DNA of 64,000 nt from Butyrivibrio sp. XPD2006 (GCF_000420865.1 NZ_ATVT01000017.1:28258-92257); one strand, 5' to 3'; shown: positions 50,946-59,843, counted from the stretch's first letter. Numbers and translations: made by a program. Notes: generated from the sequence alone by a model not told the origin.

Positions 50946-51761
50946 TCACTTTCCATCTATCCATTCGCTTATGACTTCCGCCGTCTCATCAAGCTGCTGA
51001 TCAGCCGTGATAGTCGGCTCGCCGTCGCCATTCTGAAGCCCGTAGTTGCCGAAGTACGAGTGGATACCGCCCTCGATCACGTACTCTGTTGAATCTGCAG
51101 GCCAGTTCTTCTTGCTCTCATCGTAGTTGTCCATCTTAATGACCTTGTCGTTGCTGCCAAGGATCGACAAAAGCCTGACATCCATATCCGCCAACGAATC
51201 TACCGGATAGGAAGCACACAGGATGATTCCCTTAAACTTAAATGCAGAATGGTCCCCTGACTCCGTCCCCAGGGACCAATTTTCGACGAGGTAGCGTGCA
51301 GCTGCGACGCCGCCAAGGGAGTGGCCTGCGATGTACCATTCAAGATCATCGACGGACTCCTGGTCCTCATACCGCGCCCTTGCTGCCTTTAAGGTATCCA
51401 CAGCATTGACACTGAGGAGAGCCACGTTATCAGCCATTTTGGGCAAAAGACATATGTACCCCCGCTCAGCTAATCTGTACATAAGGCCACTATATGCCGT
51501 GTACTCCACCTTGGCTCCGGGGTAAAAGACTATAACTGCCTTGTAATCCTGGTTTTGCGGAAGGAACACCGTCCCCTCCGGGGCCTCGAAGGAGTGGACT
51601 TCCTCCGTAAGGTCTTTTGCCAGATCGGCGATAGCCGTCTCATCCGCAGCATAATAATTGCCGGTGTATATCTTGAATGCCGCAAAAACGAGGACAACCA
51701 AGAGCACCAGCATTATTAGTATTCCAAGTATTATCTTTTTAAATAAACTCTTCTTTTCCAA
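50946..51761 (-). CDS. Membrane-anchored alpha/beta hydrolase (dienelactone hydrolase-like)
   Basis: A 271-residue protein with an N-terminal membrane anchor (residues 7-30) and an extracytoplasmic hydrolase domain. AVIVFYPGAKVEYTAYSGLM is the oxyanion strand, the nucleophile elbow is IAGHSLGGVAAARYL (Ser), and the late GGIHSYFGNYG supplies the His. The segment NWSLGTESGDHSAFKFK, about residues 160-175, is encoded by an in-frame REP1 element (51247-51283), which lengthens a surface loop. Substrate unknown. Confidence 0.85.
   Translation of the reverse strand: MEKKSLFKKIILGILIMLVLLVVLVFAAFKIYTGNYYAADETAIADLAKDLTEEVHSFEAPEGTVFLPQNQDYKAVIVFYPGAKVEYTAYSGLMYRLAERGYICLLPKMADNVALLSVNAVDTLKAARARYEDQESVDDLEWYIAGHSLGGVAAARYLVENWSLGTESGDHSAFKFKGIILCASYPVDSLADMDVRLLSILGSNDKVIKMDNYDESKKNWPADSTEYVIEGGIHSYFGNYGLQNGDGEPTITADQQLDETAEVISEWIDGK
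51247..51283 (-). repeat. REP1 element, copy e, inside a coding region
   Basis: On the minus strand AATTGGTCCCTGGGGACGGA and GTCAGGGGACCATT form the same element seen at 58671, 59844 and 60454. Here it is read in frame as part of the hydrolase (LGTESGDHS). Confidence 0.85.
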
Positions 51762-51776
51762 AAAAGTACCACCTGA

Positions 51777-52289
51777 TCACGCTTTAAGCGCTCTGTCCAT
51801 GATCTTGATAAGCTCAAGTGCACTGACAAAGTCTATCTTCTCATTTTTCTCCTGGTGGATCACATGACCCTGCCAGGTGGCATCCTGTCTGTAAACCACC
51901 TGAATAACGAAGGTTCCGAGCTTGCCCTTCTTGTTCTGTACGTTGCGAACGCCGTTTGCCTCTGAAATTACCTCGATGGGAAGCTTGTCAGAGAGCTTCT
52001 TTTTCTTGTAACCGATATCGTCTCTGGAGCCCTTCTTGAAAACACGGGGCGCCAGTCCGCGCTGAGGGAAATCCCACTCGTCAAAGAGTTCCTCAAGCTT
52101 CATCATGAAGTCCATCATTCCGTCAAAAGCAATAGGGTTATCCGCATACTGATGATATATAAGTCCCTGATAATCCGCATTGTCATCACTCTCAATGCAA
52201 GCGCAGATCAGGTTTCTGGCAAAAAGCATCTGCTTGGTCTCGCTCATATCCTCTTTTTTCAATCTCCCTCGAAAGAATTCAATAATCAT
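51777..52289 (-). CDS. Hypothetical protein with paralogous C-terminal domain (TWQG family)
   Basis: A 170-residue protein; start uncertain (52289 or the ATG at 52247, neither with a clear ribosome site). Residues 20-110 are helical. Residues 120-170 read GTFVIQVVYRQDATWQGHVI followed by SALELIKIMDRALKA, closely matching the small protein at 52430-52648 (GSFIIKV..CQRGTWQGKVV, SALELLQLVDEAI). The domain is not named to my knowledge. It lies 15 bp upstream of the hydrolase gene on the same strand. Confidence 0.7.
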   Translation of the reverse strand: MIIEFFRGRLKKEDMSETKQMLFARNLICACIESDDNADYQGLIYHQYADNPIAFDGMMDFMMKLEELFDEWDFPQRGLAPRVFKKGSRDDIGYKKKKLSDKLPIEVISEANGVRNVQNKKGKLGTFVIQVVYRQDATWQGHVIHQEKNEKIDFVSALELIKIMDRALKA

Positions 52290-52429
52290 AGTTAATTATA
52301 ACCTTTTTAAGCCTTCAAATAAACAATTTCCTTGGGCTTTTACAGAAAAGGGGCCGTATGATCCGACTCACATGGCCCCTCGCGATTAGAGAAAACATCC
52401 AGCCAAAGCGCCGGTTGCTTCTTTAGTTT

Positions 52430-52648
52430 TTAGTTACTTCTGGTCCTCTCCTCACTCAGAGAACTGCTGCCCTTTGCTGCGTTGATTGCTTCATCTACCA
52501 GTTGCAGCAATTCCAGAGCGCTTCTGAAGTGCTCTGTGGTTTCATAGTCAGCCCAAACTACTTTTCCCTGCCAGGTTCCTCTCTGACAATCCTCCACTTT
52601 GATAATGAAGGATCCTTTGTTTCCTTTGTGGTGATTCTTACTTTTCAT
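52430..52648 (-). CDS. Small TWQG-domain protein
   Basis: A 72-residue protein read from the ATG at 52648 with GAGGT upstream (an alternative ATG lies 6 bp earlier). It consists almost only of the domain GSFIIKVEDCQRGTWQGKVV plus a helix (RSALELLQLVDEAINAAKGS), paralogous to the end of the neighbouring 170-residue protein. The alternating strands and helix suggest a compact alpha/beta fold. Function unknown. Confidence 0.7.
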   Translation of the reverse strand: MKSKNHHKGNKGSFIIKVEDCQRGTWQGKVVWADYETTEHFRSALELLQLVDEAINAAKGSSSLSEERTRSN

Positions 52649-52966
52649 ATGCATTACCTCGTGTCATGTTGCCAGGCTATTTCGCCTATTAGGTCGACAA
52701 CAGGTCTTACTTGTATAATCTTATAATACAAAGAATACAATCATACAAATTATCATAGGAATGCCCGATTTTTGCGGATTTAGCTTAAACTATTCTTAAC
52801 AAGATAAAGGGATAATTAAGATAATAAACACAAAATAAAGAATTCATAACAAATTTTATGATCACTTTTTGATTTATTCCCTTGTGTTGCAAAAAGTGAA
52901 AACTTTTGCATAAAGGCGATATAATAATAAATACAACACTTACCAAACTATCGGAGTACAATACAC
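52649..52966. other. 318-bp divergent intergenic region
   Basis: AT-rich and without a gene. The only supported signals are the sdaAB promoter and small dyad listed at 52889-52925; nothing else is clear. Confidence 0.5.
52889..52925 (+). promoter_or_regulatory. Promoter region of sdaAB with small dyad
   Basis: A TATAAT -10 lies at 52920-52925, about 42 bp before the ATG; the -35 is weak (TGAAAA, 17 bp upstream). GCAAAAAGTGAAAACTTTTGC (arms GCAAAAnGT / ACTTTTGC, 52889-52909) overlaps the -35 and may be an operator. Confidence 0.5.
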
Positions 52967-53635
52967 ATGAACATCTTTGATATCATCGGCCCTGTAATGA
53001 TCGGGCCTTCAAGTTCACATACCGCAGGTGCTGTGCGCCTGGGCCGCGTAGTCAACAAGCTTATTGATGAACGCCCTTTAAAAGAAGTTGTGATAACACT
53101 ATCCGGGTCTTTTGCGCAAACCTATAAGGGCCATGGCACAGACAAAGCCTTACTTGCAGGAATCATGGGATATAAGAGCTACTCCCCGGAGATTCGCGAT
53201 GCCCTGACAATAGCAGACAGTCTTGGCATCAAGTATTCCTTCAAGACTGAAAACATCAAAGGCGCACATCCCAATACTGCTCTGATCCGCTACTATCTGA
53301 AGGATGGCAGCGAAGGTTCCATGCAGGGTGCTAGCATAGGCGGCGGGAATATTCTTGTAAACCGCATAGATGGCCTTAACGTTGAATTTAGCGGTGACAC
53401 CAACACCATTCTTGTCATGCACAAAGATACACCAGGAGTCATCGCAAACGTCACAAACCTGATGCACTGGGAGTATGAGAGTCTAAATATCTCAGGCTTC
53501 CACCTATCCCGGAGCGAAAAAGGTGGAGACGCCATAATGACCATTGAAATAGACAACAATCCCCCGGAAGAGCTCATCAGCGACATCCGCGGCATAGAAC
53601 ATATCACTAATGCAATCCTTATAAGAAGGGTATAA
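52967..53635 (+). CDS. sdaAB: L-serine dehydratase, iron-sulfur-dependent, beta subunit
   Basis: A 222-residue subunit. MNIFDIIGPVMIGPSSSHTA is the conserved N-terminus with the SSSHTAG substrate loop. HGTDKALLAGIMG and HPNTALIRY follow. The C-terminal 75 residues form an ACT-like regulatory domain (TNTILVMHKDTPGVIANVTN). With the alpha subunit it deaminates L-serine to pyruvate. It precedes sdaAA by 5 bp. Confidence 0.96.
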   Translation: MNIFDIIGPVMIGPSSSHTAGAVRLGRVVNKLIDERPLKEVVITLSGSFAQTYKGHGTDKALLAGIMGYKSYSPEIRDALTIADSLGIKYSFKTENIKGAHPNTALIRYYLKDGSEGSMQGASIGGGNILVNRIDGLNVEFSGDTNTILVMHKDTPGVIANVTNLMHWEYESLNISGFHLSRSEKGGDAIMTIEIDNNPPEELISDIRGIEHITNAILIRRV

Positions 53636-53640
53636 GAACA

Positions 53641-54522
53641 ATGCTTAAATACGAATCCATGGCAGAGCTTGTAAGCGAGGCCACTAAACGCAATATAAAG
53701 ATCAGCGAATTAGTTCTGGAAGACCAGGCAAAAAGCCTTGAGAAATCTGACCTTGAACTATATGAACAGATGGAAATGAACTTTAATATAATGAAAGATT
53801 CCGTCATCGATGGCTCCCGCCCGGACCAGCGTTCCACCTCCGGTCTTACAGGCGGTGAAGGCCACCTTATGTCAGAGTATGTCAAAAGAGCTGACGGAGG
53901 CCTCAGCGGAACCTTCATGAGTAAAGCAATATCCAGAGCCCTGGCGGTTGCCGGCTGCAACGCCTCAATGGGCAAGATTGTGGCTGCGCCTACAGCAGGA
54001 AGCTGCGGAGTCCTCCCGGGATGCCTTGTCAGCCTCTACGAGGACAGAGGTTTTCCGGAAAAAGACATTGTGATGGCCATGTTTACTGCAGGAGCTGTAG
54101 GCATGGTGATTGCAAACCGATCTAGTCTTGCAGGCGCCCAGGGCGGATGTCAGGCAGAGTGCGGAAGCGCCTCCGCAATGGCTGCAGCAGCGCTTGTGGA
54201 AGTCATGGGCGGAACACCGCAGCAGTGCTCAGATGCCTGTGCCATGGCCATCTCCAACCAGATGGGACTTGTATGTGACCCTGTAGCAGGTCTTGTTGAG
54301 ATTCCCTGCATCAAGCGAAATGTTTCAAGTCTTATGATTGCCTTTTCATCAGCAGACATGGCACTTGCCGGAATTCCGGCACATATCCCGGCAGATGAAT
54401 GCATGGATGCCATGCGTGAAGTCGGCGATGCTCTTCCAAATACACTAAAGGAAACAGCAAAAGGAGGCCTAGCTTCAACGCCGACAGGCCAAAAGCTCAA
54501 AGATCAGGTCTTCGGAACCTGA
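53641..54522 (+). CDS. sdaAA: L-serine dehydratase, iron-sulfur-dependent, alpha subunit
   Basis: A 293-residue catalytic subunit carrying the 4Fe-4S cluster. Conserved segments are APTAGSCGVLPGCLVSLYED, GGCQAECGSASAMAAAALVE, SNQMGLVCDPVAGLVEIPC and AGIPAHIPADECMDAM, with cysteines placed as in Clostridial SdhA. It is oxygen sensitive in relatives, fitting an anaerobe. Ends at the shared bidirectional terminator. Confidence 0.96.
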   Translation: MLKYESMAELVSEATKRNIKISELVLEDQAKSLEKSDLELYEQMEMNFNIMKDSVIDGSRPDQRSTSGLTGGEGHLMSEYVKRADGGLSGTFMSKAISRALAVAGCNASMGKIVAAPTAGSCGVLPGCLVSLYEDRGFPEKDIVMAMFTAGAVGMVIANRSSLAGAQGGCQAECGSASAMAAAALVEVMGGTPQQCSDACAMAISNQMGLVCDPVAGLVEIPCIKRNVSSLMIAFSSADMALAGIPAHIPADECMDAMREVGDALPNTLKETAKGGLASTPTGQKLKDQVFGT

Positions 54523-54550
54523 CTGGCCAATTCTAAAGTATTCATTAACA

Positions 54551-54592
54551 AAAAAGATTGTAACAGCCCGAAAGCTATTACAACCTTTTTTA
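54551..54592. terminator. Bidirectional terminator between sdaAA and the surface protein gene
   Basis: Stem GATTGTAACAGC / GCTATTACAACC with one mismatch and a CCGAAA loop; six T residues follow on the plus strand and six on the minus strand. Confidence 0.9.
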
Positions 54593-54596
54593 ATAA

Positions 54597-57500
54597 TTAT
54601 TTTCTTTTTTTCTTAGATGCGAGCACTCCCATAGCTGTTGCAGATGCACCCATGATCATAAGTGTTGCCATCAGAGGATTGCTGGTGGAATCACCGGTCT
54701 TACCTCTTCTTGCGCCTAAAACCATAGGCTGAGGTGCTGTTCTCTTTGCGCCAAGAACCTGAGCAACTTCTTGTGCGAGAGGTGTATCATCATCGATGAT
54801 GATAACCGGTACTCCCGGTGTTGTTGGTACATCAGGTGTTGAAGGTGTATCAGGTGTTTCAGGAGTCTCAGGTGATGTTTCAGGAGTCTCAGGTGGAGTC
54901 TCGGGTGTTTCCGGCGGTGTCTCAGGTGTCTCCGGCGGGATCACCTTGGTTGTTATCTCTGTCCAGGTACCACGTTCACTATTTTTTGAATACCTGCTGA
55001 TCTTGATCGCATATGTCTTGTCTAATGAAGTCTTTGTCATGCTGTAATCTGTCTTGGTGAGAGTTGCCTTCTTAATGGTTGTTGTAACATCCCGTTTTGC
55101 AATCAAGATCTTCTTTTTGGCAATAGTATCAGCAGATACTTCCCAATACTTTTCTAATTTCTCAGCGGTTAACCTCTGCTTATTAACCTCCTTGCTTACA
55201 TCCAGTTCTGACTCATAGACATATAACGTGCCGGAAACAATTGCCTTGTAGGAATCTTCTACATCTTTTTTAACGCTAACCTTGTAATTATTGGTTACAG
55301 TATCAGCAACTACTTTATAACCTGAAGGTTCTACAGTACAGCTTTTTACCAGGTAAGCTGTATATCCATATTTATATTTATGTCCCTCTGTTGTACTCGA
55401 ATTTTGAATTTCTTTGCAAACTATTGTACCGCAGAAGTTTCCGCCACCAGTTTTCACTGTTGATCCAGTCGCCAAAAGATTCCCAATAAAATTATTAGGT
55501 TTCATCAATACTGTATCTTCATGTTTGTCATCATATTTTGACGTAACAAATGTAACGTTAAGTGGAATATTTTCGCCATATTTAATGGGTCCGTCATTGT
55601 GGGTCCAAGGAACTGCTTGATAAGTTGAAAGATAAGTAGCTATTGGTAAATAAACAAATCCCGTATTGGAGCGAAGGACTATCTCTACCGGATCTTCAGT
55701 AGCTATATAAACATAAGCCATTCTATCCTCTACTGCATCATCGATAATGTAAGTACCTGGGTCATGGATTGTATACCTCATATCTCCCCATTGGTCGCCT
55801 TCATTATGTTTGATAATACCACTTGTCTCTGCTTTTGCTAATATTCTATCCCTTTCTGCCTCGAATGCATCAAAATCCACGTCTAATGGATATGGAGTCC
55901 CCGGGTTCCAATAGCTATTATAGCTATACCCCTCAGCGTAGTGCACTCCACCAATAACATTAGCGCCTTCCTGATGATTATGCATATAACCACTTCCAGC
56001 AAGAATAGTATACTTTTCAGTATCTGTGGATACTTTATAGTAAACCTTCGTACCGTCAGCTTTTTCCTCTAAATATATGGTTTCCCCGCCTTCGCCTTCT
56101 ATTTGTTTGCAATTATTTATAATGTAGTCATAATTAGCTGTTGTAGTAACAGCGAATTCTCCAAATTCTGTAATCCCCGTTCCTTCTGTTGTAGTAGTTA
56201 CTCCTACAACTTCGACGTTTCTGTAAACATTAGGATCCAAATTTGCTGCTGCCGCTTCAGCTAAATCCCGGGTTGTATATATTCCTGAAGAATAATCACC
56301 TGTCTTAACAATCTCTACACGATCTTTCTGGACAGTATAGTTATCTTTAAGTGCCTCTACTTTTTCATTTGCTGTATTTTCATCGGCAAAGGTAGCCTCG
56401 GCTTCTATTGTGCATGTTCCATCGTTATTATTGGTAATTGTAATAATATCAAAGCCGTTTTTTAACAGATCAGTTTTTGCCGCTTCAGCTTTTTCCTGTG
56501 CAGACACTAACTCGATAACTTCATGCTTAGGATTCGTATATCCATCTTTTATAAGTTGGTTATATTTATTTGTCGCTTCCTGTGCGTTGTCATATGTCTT
56601 CGAAAAACTCTGTGTATCCACTAACGTACTGCTCATATTAACCGTATAACCGGCTTCCTCAAGCTCTGCCTTTTTCTGATTTGCAGTTACATCGCTTTCA
56701 TAAGTCGCGGTTGCAGATATTGTGTATACTCCGTCATTTTTGTTAATAACAACATTTTTAAATCCTTCGCTTTCCAGGTATTCCTTTACATTTTGTGCCT
56801 CAGCTTCTGATGCAGCAACGTTCTTCTCTACATGGAAATTTGTATAGCCTTTCTCTTTAAGATCACTTTCGGCACTTGCAGCATCTTCCGGTGAGTCATA
56901 TGTTTTGTCATGTTTATCTGCTACATATGTGTTTTCGCTTTCGTAAGCCCTGGCGTTAGCATAGTTAGCTGAATCATTGTCGAGTTCAGCCTTTCTTCCA
57001 TCTGCAGCGGCCTGAGTTTTAAAATTCTTTTCCACCAGTTCACCGGTTTTATATGTTTCTGTGCCATCAACTGTTTCAAATTCTGTGTAGCCGATCTTTT
57101 CGAGTTCTTCTATTTTCTTGGCCAGTTCCGGATCGTTATCTCCTTCGAATTCTTTATCAAAGACCTCAAGCGTCTGTGTCTCTGTTTTTTCCGAAACAGT
57201 TTCAGCAGCATTGCTTATAATATTTTGGAGATTCTCATCCTCCACGTAATGAGGCTTGCCTTCAGCGTCATTATATGTAAAGCTTGTACCGTTGTTATCC
57301 GTAGTAACTGTGAATTCAGTATTCCCATCTTTAACATCCTGGCTCAGTGAGCTTAAATCTTCTTCACTTACCTGTGTGTCACCAATGGAATAAGTTGTTG
57401 ACTGCTGAACAACATTGTCTTTTGCAGAATCAACAATGATATCCTTAAGGTCATCAGAAAGCTGAACATCCTGGCCGTTAATTGATACGTTTGATGTACC

Positions 57501-58232
57501 GTTAGTAGTTTCAACTACTATCTCTGCACCATCACTGACATTAGCAAGCTCGGCAGCCTGATCATTTGTCAAAGCTACCGGGTCCTGGCCCTCCTGTCCA
57601 TTGTCAATAAAGGAATGCTCGCTGACTTCTTTAAGCTCGATTCCTTCATTCTCAGTGTTATTCTTTGCTGCTTCTTCTACCTGAGATACGATCTCTTCTG
57701 CAACATTTTGATCAGAAGTTGCAATATTCGTCTCAGAAGTTGTCTCTGTGGAAGAAACATCTTCTACGTATTCTCCGGTTGTAGTAGTTGTTACTGTGGT
57801 CGTTACTGTACCATCGTCATTAGTAGACTCTGTAGTTTCGGTAGTAGATGTGGCCGTTTCTTCATTTTTGGTCAATGATTCAGTGTTATTAACAACCTCA
57901 ACGGTCGTTTCCTCTGTTACAGCAACGGCATTATCGGTCTTCTCGACATATGTGTTTTCTGTTTCGGTTATGGTTCCGGTCTCAGTCTCCTGTGTCTCCG
58001 ACTTAGTGGTAGTGGGTTCTTCAGGAAGGTCAATCAGATCAGCTGCCTCAGATGCTGCATCTTCACTGGGGGCATTTACCTCAGATTTATCTGATTCTGA
58101 CTCAGATGGACTGTTGTTGTCGCCATCTTTCGCTTCAGCCACGATCTCATTGGCCATAAAGACCATAGAGCCTGCCATAAAACAGAATATTCCTTTGCGA
58201 ACTGCCTGGGGTATATTGTTGTATCGTCTCAT
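54597..58232 (-). CDS. Large surface protein: SPOR-like repeats, choice-of-anchor A domain, VLGARRGKTGD tail
   Basis: A 1211-residue exported protein. Residues 12-35 are a signal segment (GIFCFMAGSMVFMANEIVAE). About 36-205 is Thr/Glu/Ser-rich. About 380-720 contains repeated SPOR-like units (AELEEAGYTV, DLKEKGYTNFHVEK, DLLKNGFDIITITNNNDGT). About 730-1000 is a choice-of-anchor A-type domain (GGVHYAEGYSYNSYWNPG, ATGSTVKTGGGNFCGTIVC). A PPETPET Pro/Glu/Thr spacer at 1099-1140 leads to two tail motifs, VLGAKR (1159) and VLGARRGKTGD (1171), a membrane helix and KKKRK. The last parts mimic an LPXTG sorting signal. The role is probably adhesion or matrix attachment. Confidence 0.82.
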   Translation of the reverse strand: MRRYNNIPQAVRKGIFCFMAGSMVFMANEIVAEAKDGDNNSPSESESDKSEVNAPSEDAASEAADLIDLPEEPTTTKSETQETETGTITETENTYVEKTDNAVAVTEETTVEVVNNTESLTKNEETATSTTETTESTNDDGTVTTTVTTTTTGEYVEDVSSTETTSETNIATSDQNVAEEIVSQVEEAAKNNTENEGIELKEVSEHSFIDNGQEGQDPVALTNDQAAELANVSDGAEIVVETTNGTSNVSINGQDVQLSDDLKDIIVDSAKDNVVQQSTTYSIGDTQVSEEDLSSLSQDVKDGNTEFTVTTDNNGTSFTYNDAEGKPHYVEDENLQNIISNAAETVSEKTETQTLEVFDKEFEGDNDPELAKKIEELEKIGYTEFETVDGTETYKTGELVEKNFKTQAAADGRKAELDNDSANYANARAYESENTYVADKHDKTYDSPEDAASAESDLKEKGYTNFHVEKNVAASEAEAQNVKEYLESEGFKNVVINKNDGVYTISATATYESDVTANQKKAELEEAGYTVNMSSTLVDTQSFSKTYDNAQEATNKYNQLIKDGYTNPKHEVIELVSAQEKAEAAKTDLLKNGFDIITITNNNDGTCTIEAEATFADENTANEKVEALKDNYTVQKDRVEIVKTGDYSSGIYTTRDLAEAAAANLDPNVYRNVEVVGVTTTTEGTGITEFGEFAVTTTANYDYIINNCKQIEGEGGETIYLEEKADGTKVYYKVSTDTEKYTILAGSGYMHNHQEGANVIGGVHYAEGYSYNSYWNPGTPYPLDVDFDAFEAERDRILAKAETSGIIKHNEGDQWGDMRYTIHDPGTYIIDDAVEDRMAYVYIATEDPVEIVLRSNTGFVYLPIATYLSTYQAVPWTHNDGPIKYGENIPLNVTFVTSKYDDKHEDTVLMKPNNFIGNLLATGSTVKTGGGNFCGTIVCKEIQNSSTTEGHKYKYGYTAYLVKSCTVEPSGYKVVADTVTNNYKVSVKKDVEDSYKAIVSGTLYVYESELDVSKEVNKQRLTAEKLEKYWEVSADTIAKKKILIAKRDVTTTIKKATLTKTDYSMTKTSLDKTYAIKISRYSKNSERGTWTEITTKVIPPETPETPPETPETPPETPETSPETPETPDTPSTPDVPTTPGVPVIIIDDDTPLAQEVAQVLGAKRTAPQPMVLGARRGKTGDSTSNPLMATLMIMGASATAMGVLASKKKRK
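54690..54722 (-). other. Sorting-like motif VLGARRGKTGD of the 1211-residue protein
   Basis: Encodes VLGARRGKTGD followed by a membrane helix and basic tail. An earlier VLGAKR lies 12 residues before. The second surface protein repeats the arrangement at 61463-61495. Confidence 0.6.
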
Positions 58233-58311
58233 TTCCTACCTCCTTATCCACAAAGCCACCAATATCTTAAGCGTTATTCTTAATTAAATTCTACTTAATG
58301 GCCTATCATAA

Positions 58312-58355
58312 AAAACATCATAAGCTGCAAAAGAAATGTTTCTTTATGATGTTTT
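58312..58355. repeat. Hairpin upstream of the surface protein gene
   Basis: Twelve-base perfect arms AAAACATCATAA / TTATGATGTTTT with a 20-nt loop, 80 bp before the start of the 1211-residue gene. It could be a leader structure or terminator. Confidence 0.6.
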
Positions 58356-58400
58356 AATCTTTTCTTTATTTTGTTTCTATTTCCTTAATACGGAAGTTTG

Positions 58401-58619
58401 AGACACACTAAAAAGCTATAGCATTTTCGTAGCCCTCGTGAGAAAAATATATTAAAGAGATACCGAAAGATAATGACGATAAAGAGGAAGAAGAGAGGAG
58501 AGGTAATATTCCAGATAAAAAAATAAGAGAGAGTCTTGAAAATCTTGGTTTAAATACCGACACTATCGACGAACTCTTTGCTCAAATCGATGCAGAGAAC
58601 GCTACTCTTGTTCCATAAG
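58401..58619 (+). pseudogene. Remnant of an Rpn-type nuclease gene (copy 1 of a tandem set)
   Basis: The sequence from ACACACTAAAAAGCTATAGC to the stop at 58617-58619 matches the 3' part of the intact gene at 58889-59791, but lacks its 5' two-thirds and a further internal segment (after AAAGAGGAAGAAG). A one-base insertion (GAGAAAAATAT against GAGAAAATAT) breaks the frame. It is followed by the same GGCGCAG terminator and a REP1 element. Confidence 0.85.
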
Positions 58620-58640
58620 TACAATCATATGAAGAATTTA

Positions 58641-58668
58641 GGCGCAGTCCTTCGAGGCTGCGCCTTTT
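58641..58668 (+). terminator. Terminator after Rpn remnant 1
   Basis: Stem GGCGCAG / CTGCGCC followed by TTTTCA. Confidence 0.85.
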
Positions 58669-58670
58669 CA

Positions 58671-58716
58671 TTTTGGTCCCTAGGGACGGAGTCAGGGGAC
58701 CATTTTGGAATGCACC
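58671..58716 (+). repeat. REP1 element, copy b
   Basis: TTTTGGTCCCTAGGGACGGA then GTCAGGGGACCATTTTGG: GGTCCC / GGGACC arms around a GGACGGAGTCA core. Confidence 0.88.
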
Positions 58717-58781
58717 TTAAGGAAATCTTAAGAATTCTTCATTAAATCTTAAAGACTTCTTGCCGCTTGATGTGGTAATAT
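58715..58781 (+). promoter_or_regulatory. Direct CTTAAG repeats before the intact Rpn gene
   Basis: CCTTAAG at 58715, TCTTAAG at 58726 and TCTTAAA at 58747 (11 and 21 bp apart), with a TAATAT -10-like box at 58776-58781. Confidence 0.55.
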
Positions 58782-58888
58782 CTTCCTCGTGCTACTTTTC
58801 TAGCACATTCTATGGCACTTTGCCATCTATCATTCCGGGTATGCGCATACGTTGGAAATCATTACGGCAACAGAAGGAGGATTCACAA

Positions 58889-59791
58889 TTGCCAACCAAT
58901 TCCATAAGCAATCCTAAATATAAAGACTCTGTCTTCAGGATGCTCTTCAACAATAAAAAAGAGCTTTTATCACTATACAATGCAATAAACGGCTCTCACC
59001 ATGATAACCCTGATGACATCACCATTAATACAATCGGTGACAGTACATTCTTGAAGGTGAAGAATGATGTATCATTTATCTTCAACTACGAACTCAATGT
59101 ATTCGAACATCAGTCAACGCCATGCCCCAACATGCCACTAAGAGATCTGTTCTATGTTGCAAAACTACTGAAGAAGATAACTCAGGAAGATGACCTATAC
59201 AGTTCTAAGCCTGTGAAGATTCCCACTCCGAAATTCTATGTTTTCTACAACGGTACAGAACCTCTTCCGGATGAAAAGATCTATCGTCTGTCTGAACAGT
59301 TTGAAAAGCAGACAGATACACCGGATATCGAACTGACAGTTACGGTACTCAACATCAATGAGGGCAATAATCTGAAACTCATGGAGGCATGTGACACGCT
59401 AAAAAGCTATAGCATTTTTGTGGCCCTCGTGAGAAAATATATTAAAGAGATACCGAAAGATACTGACGATAAAGAGGAAGAAATCAAGGCAGCAATTAAT
59501 CATGCCATTCAGGATTGCATTGATCAGAATATCCTAAAGGCCTTTTTTGAGAAACATAGAGGAGAGGTACGTGACATGACATATTGGGATTATAATGAAG
59601 AACTTCATAATAAGACTATTGCTACAGAAGCGACCGAAAAAGCAGCTCTTGAAATGATACGTTTTGATCAAGAAGAAGGAATTTCCAAGGAAAAGACCCG
59701 TCTACGAATTAAAAGGTTTGGTCTATCCGATGGCACTATCGACGAACTCTTTGCTCAAGTCGATGCAGAGAACGCTACTCTTGTTCCATAA
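58889..59791 (+). CDS. Rpn-type PD-(D/E)XK nuclease/transposase family protein (intact copy)
   Basis: A 300-residue protein starting at the TTG at 58889, chosen because AAGGAGG (58874-58880) precedes it. The N-terminus NPKYKDSVFRMLFNNKKELL and NDVSFIFNYELNVFEHQSTP (E-x-Q-type motif EHQS) match the Rpn/transposase_31 group common in Lachnospiraceae. LRDLFYVAKLL and PTPKFYVFYNGTEPL continue the fold. The C-terminus TIDELFAQVDAENATLVP has an HTH-like preceding helix. These proteins cleave DNA and promote RecA-independent recombination. It is flanked by two truncated relatives. Confidence 0.8.
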   Translation: MPTNSISNPKYKDSVFRMLFNNKKELLSLYNAINGSHHDNPDDITINTIGDSTFLKVKNDVSFIFNYELNVFEHQSTPCPNMPLRDLFYVAKLLKKITQEDDLYSSKPVKIPTPKFYVFYNGTEPLPDEKIYRLSEQFEKQTDTPDIELTVTVLNINEGNNLKLMEACDTLKSYSIFVALVRKYIKEIPKDTDDKEEEIKAAINHAIQDCIDQNILKAFFEKHRGEVRDMTYWDYNEELHNKTIATEATEKAALEMIRFDQEEGISKEKTRLRIKRFGLSDGTIDELFAQVDAENATLVP

Positions 59792-59813
59792 GTACAATCA
59801 TATGAAGAATTTA

Positions 59814-59842
59814 GGCGCAGTCCTTCGGGGCTGCGTCTTTTC
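59814..59842 (+). terminator. Terminator after the intact Rpn gene
   Basis: Stem GGCGCAG / CTGCGTC (one G-T pair) followed by TTTTCATTTT. Confidence 0.8.
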
Positions 59843-59843
59843 A

